From NCBI GenBank assembly GCA_012960835.1, contig DUAL01000048.1:1-7484 (forward strand): 7,484 nt of DNA. The letters are read 5' to 3'. The notes beneath the pieces were generated by a model. It ran no database searches and was not told the origin of the DNA. It was given only the letters and a program-made list of their open reading frames with translations. Source of the stretch: Flavobacteriales bacterium. Lineage in GTDB: Bacteria > Bacteroidota > Bacteroidia > Flavobacteriales > BACL11. Position numbers and translations under genes: made by a program. The stretch's first letter is position 1. Each line of letters opens with the position of its first letter. Shown in pieces: positions 7,087 through 7,484 of this stretch.

Positions 7087-7104
7087 GGGATGAGGCAACA
7101 TCCT
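7087..7104 (-). terminator. Weak hairpin, possible terminator of the HAD phosphatase transcript
   Basis: GGATG at 7088-7092 and CATCC at 7099-7103 form a 5-bp stem with a 6-nt loop. On the minus strand the hairpin is followed by CATATTTTTG, a partly U-rich tract. It lies 25 nt beyond the phosphatase stop codon, a suitable place for termination, but the stem is short and the T-run is also the candidate -7 box of the next gene. It may be chance. Confidence 0.25.
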
Positions 7105-7128
7105 TTAATTCTATATATTATTATAAGC

Positions 7129-7484
7129 TTAATTCTTTGATGCCAATATTTCTTCCGCCAGTTCCCTAACTACACCATCGCCGCCTTTCTTTTTTAGATG
7201 AATGATATTTGGAATAGCTTTAACTTTTGAAACTGCATTACTCGGACAAGCAGCAATACCAACATTAGATAGTAAATCAAAACAATTTACATCATCACCA
7301 ATATATGAAACCTCATCTAAAGAAATATTCTCTTTTTCACATAAATCTTTAACTAACTGAAGTTTGTCTTTCAAGCCGTGAAAATCAAAATCTAATCCAA
7401 GCTTTTTAGCTCTTCTTCTATTTAGCTCTCTATCTTCAGTAGTTAGAATACCTACTTTTATCCCTTTTTTTTGCAAAAGTTGAA
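7129..7484 (-). CDS. HAD-superfamily sugar phosphatase, KdsC/NeuA C-terminal type (partial, N-terminus outside window)
   Basis: The frame stays open from the stop at 7129-7131 to the right edge, giving 117 visible residues. The TTG at 7476 is an internal leucine (reading QLLQKKGIKVGILT), not a start. Visible HAD features are motif II in GILTTED, the motif III lysine in HGLKDKL, and motif IV in YIGDDVNCFDLL. These are followed by ACPSNAVSKVKAI and the C-terminal GGDGVVRELAEEIL typical of the KdsC group. The motif I aspartates lie beyond the edge. Family members dephosphorylate KDO 8-phosphate or related nonulosonate 9-phosphates, and some are fused to a CMP-sugar cytidylyltransferase. If it is a stand-alone KdsC (about 165-175 residues), roughly 50 residues are missing. 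The setting beside GDP-fucose synthase fits a surface-sugar cluster, so a nonulosonate phosphatase is as likely as core-LPS KdsC. The family is secure; the substrate is open. Confidence 0.82.
   Translation of the reverse strand, partial: QLLQKKGIKVGILTTEDRELNRRRAKKLGLDFDFHGLKDKLQLVKDLCEKENISLDEVSYIGDDVNCFDLLSNVGIAACPSNAVSKVKAIPNIIHLKKKGGDGVVRELAEEILASKN

Noticed and set aside
7024..7128. Small RNA or small gene in the gap upstream of fcl
   Set aside because: No open frame of useful length and no strong structure beyond a weak 5-bp hairpin; a promoter/terminator spacer explains it.
1..7484. CRISPR array, insertion sequence, tRNA/rRNA gene, phage or defence system
   Set aside because: No regularly spaced direct repeats, transposase-like motifs, terminal repeats, cloverleaf or rRNA segments were seen; nearly all sequence is accounted for by six known-family genes.

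Overview
The window looks like the chromosome of a member of the Bacteroidota (Flavobacteriia or a related class), visibly AT-rich. The best taxonomic evidence is the gene set. It has a Bacteroidota-type LptD (an OstA-like N-terminal domain, a long beta-rich domain and a DLHCWE motif near the C-terminus). It also has the cluster amidase / single-MCE protein / membrane Fe-S oxidoreductase. Two upstream regions carry exact TAnnTTTG motifs, the -7 box typical of this phylum, and clear Shine-Dalgarno sequences are absent.

Layout, left to right. Positions 1-2991 form a minus-strand operon read from right to left: an exported N-acetylmuramoyl-L-alanine amidase (1813-2991), an MCE/MlaD-family lipid-transport protein (862-1800), and the N-terminal 283 residues of a membrane (Fe-S)-binding oxidoreductase cut by the left edge (1-849). 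The gaps between these genes are 12 nt each. Divergent from this operon, with only 9 nt between the outermost possible starts, is the plus-strand gene for the outer-membrane LPS assembly protein LptD (3001-5511). It uses a non-ATG start.

LptD converges on a second minus-strand unit with 6 nt between stop codons. An inverted repeat shared by the two coding ends may terminate transcription in both directions. That unit holds a GDP-L-fucose synthase (6085-7023) followed 3 nt later by a PabA/TrpG-type glutamine amidotransferase (5518-6081). Upstream of it, after a 105-nt gap with a weak hairpin and a good -7 box, lies the C-terminal part of a KdsC/NeuA-type HAD sugar phosphatase cut by the right edge (7129-7484).

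Functionally the window is about the cell envelope: peptidoglycan remodelling, lipid handling, LPS export and nucleotide-sugar supply. The convergent junction near 5515 probably separates a conserved envelope block on the left from the start of a more variable surface-polysaccharide cluster on the right. Every large open stretch is explained by a known family. I found no mobile element, CRISPR array, RNA gene or clearly new system. The points worth a second look are the crowded lptD/amidase start region, the two-cysteine LptD, the repeat across the convergent gene ends, and the little-explained link between the amidase, MCE protein and Fe-S oxidoreductase.
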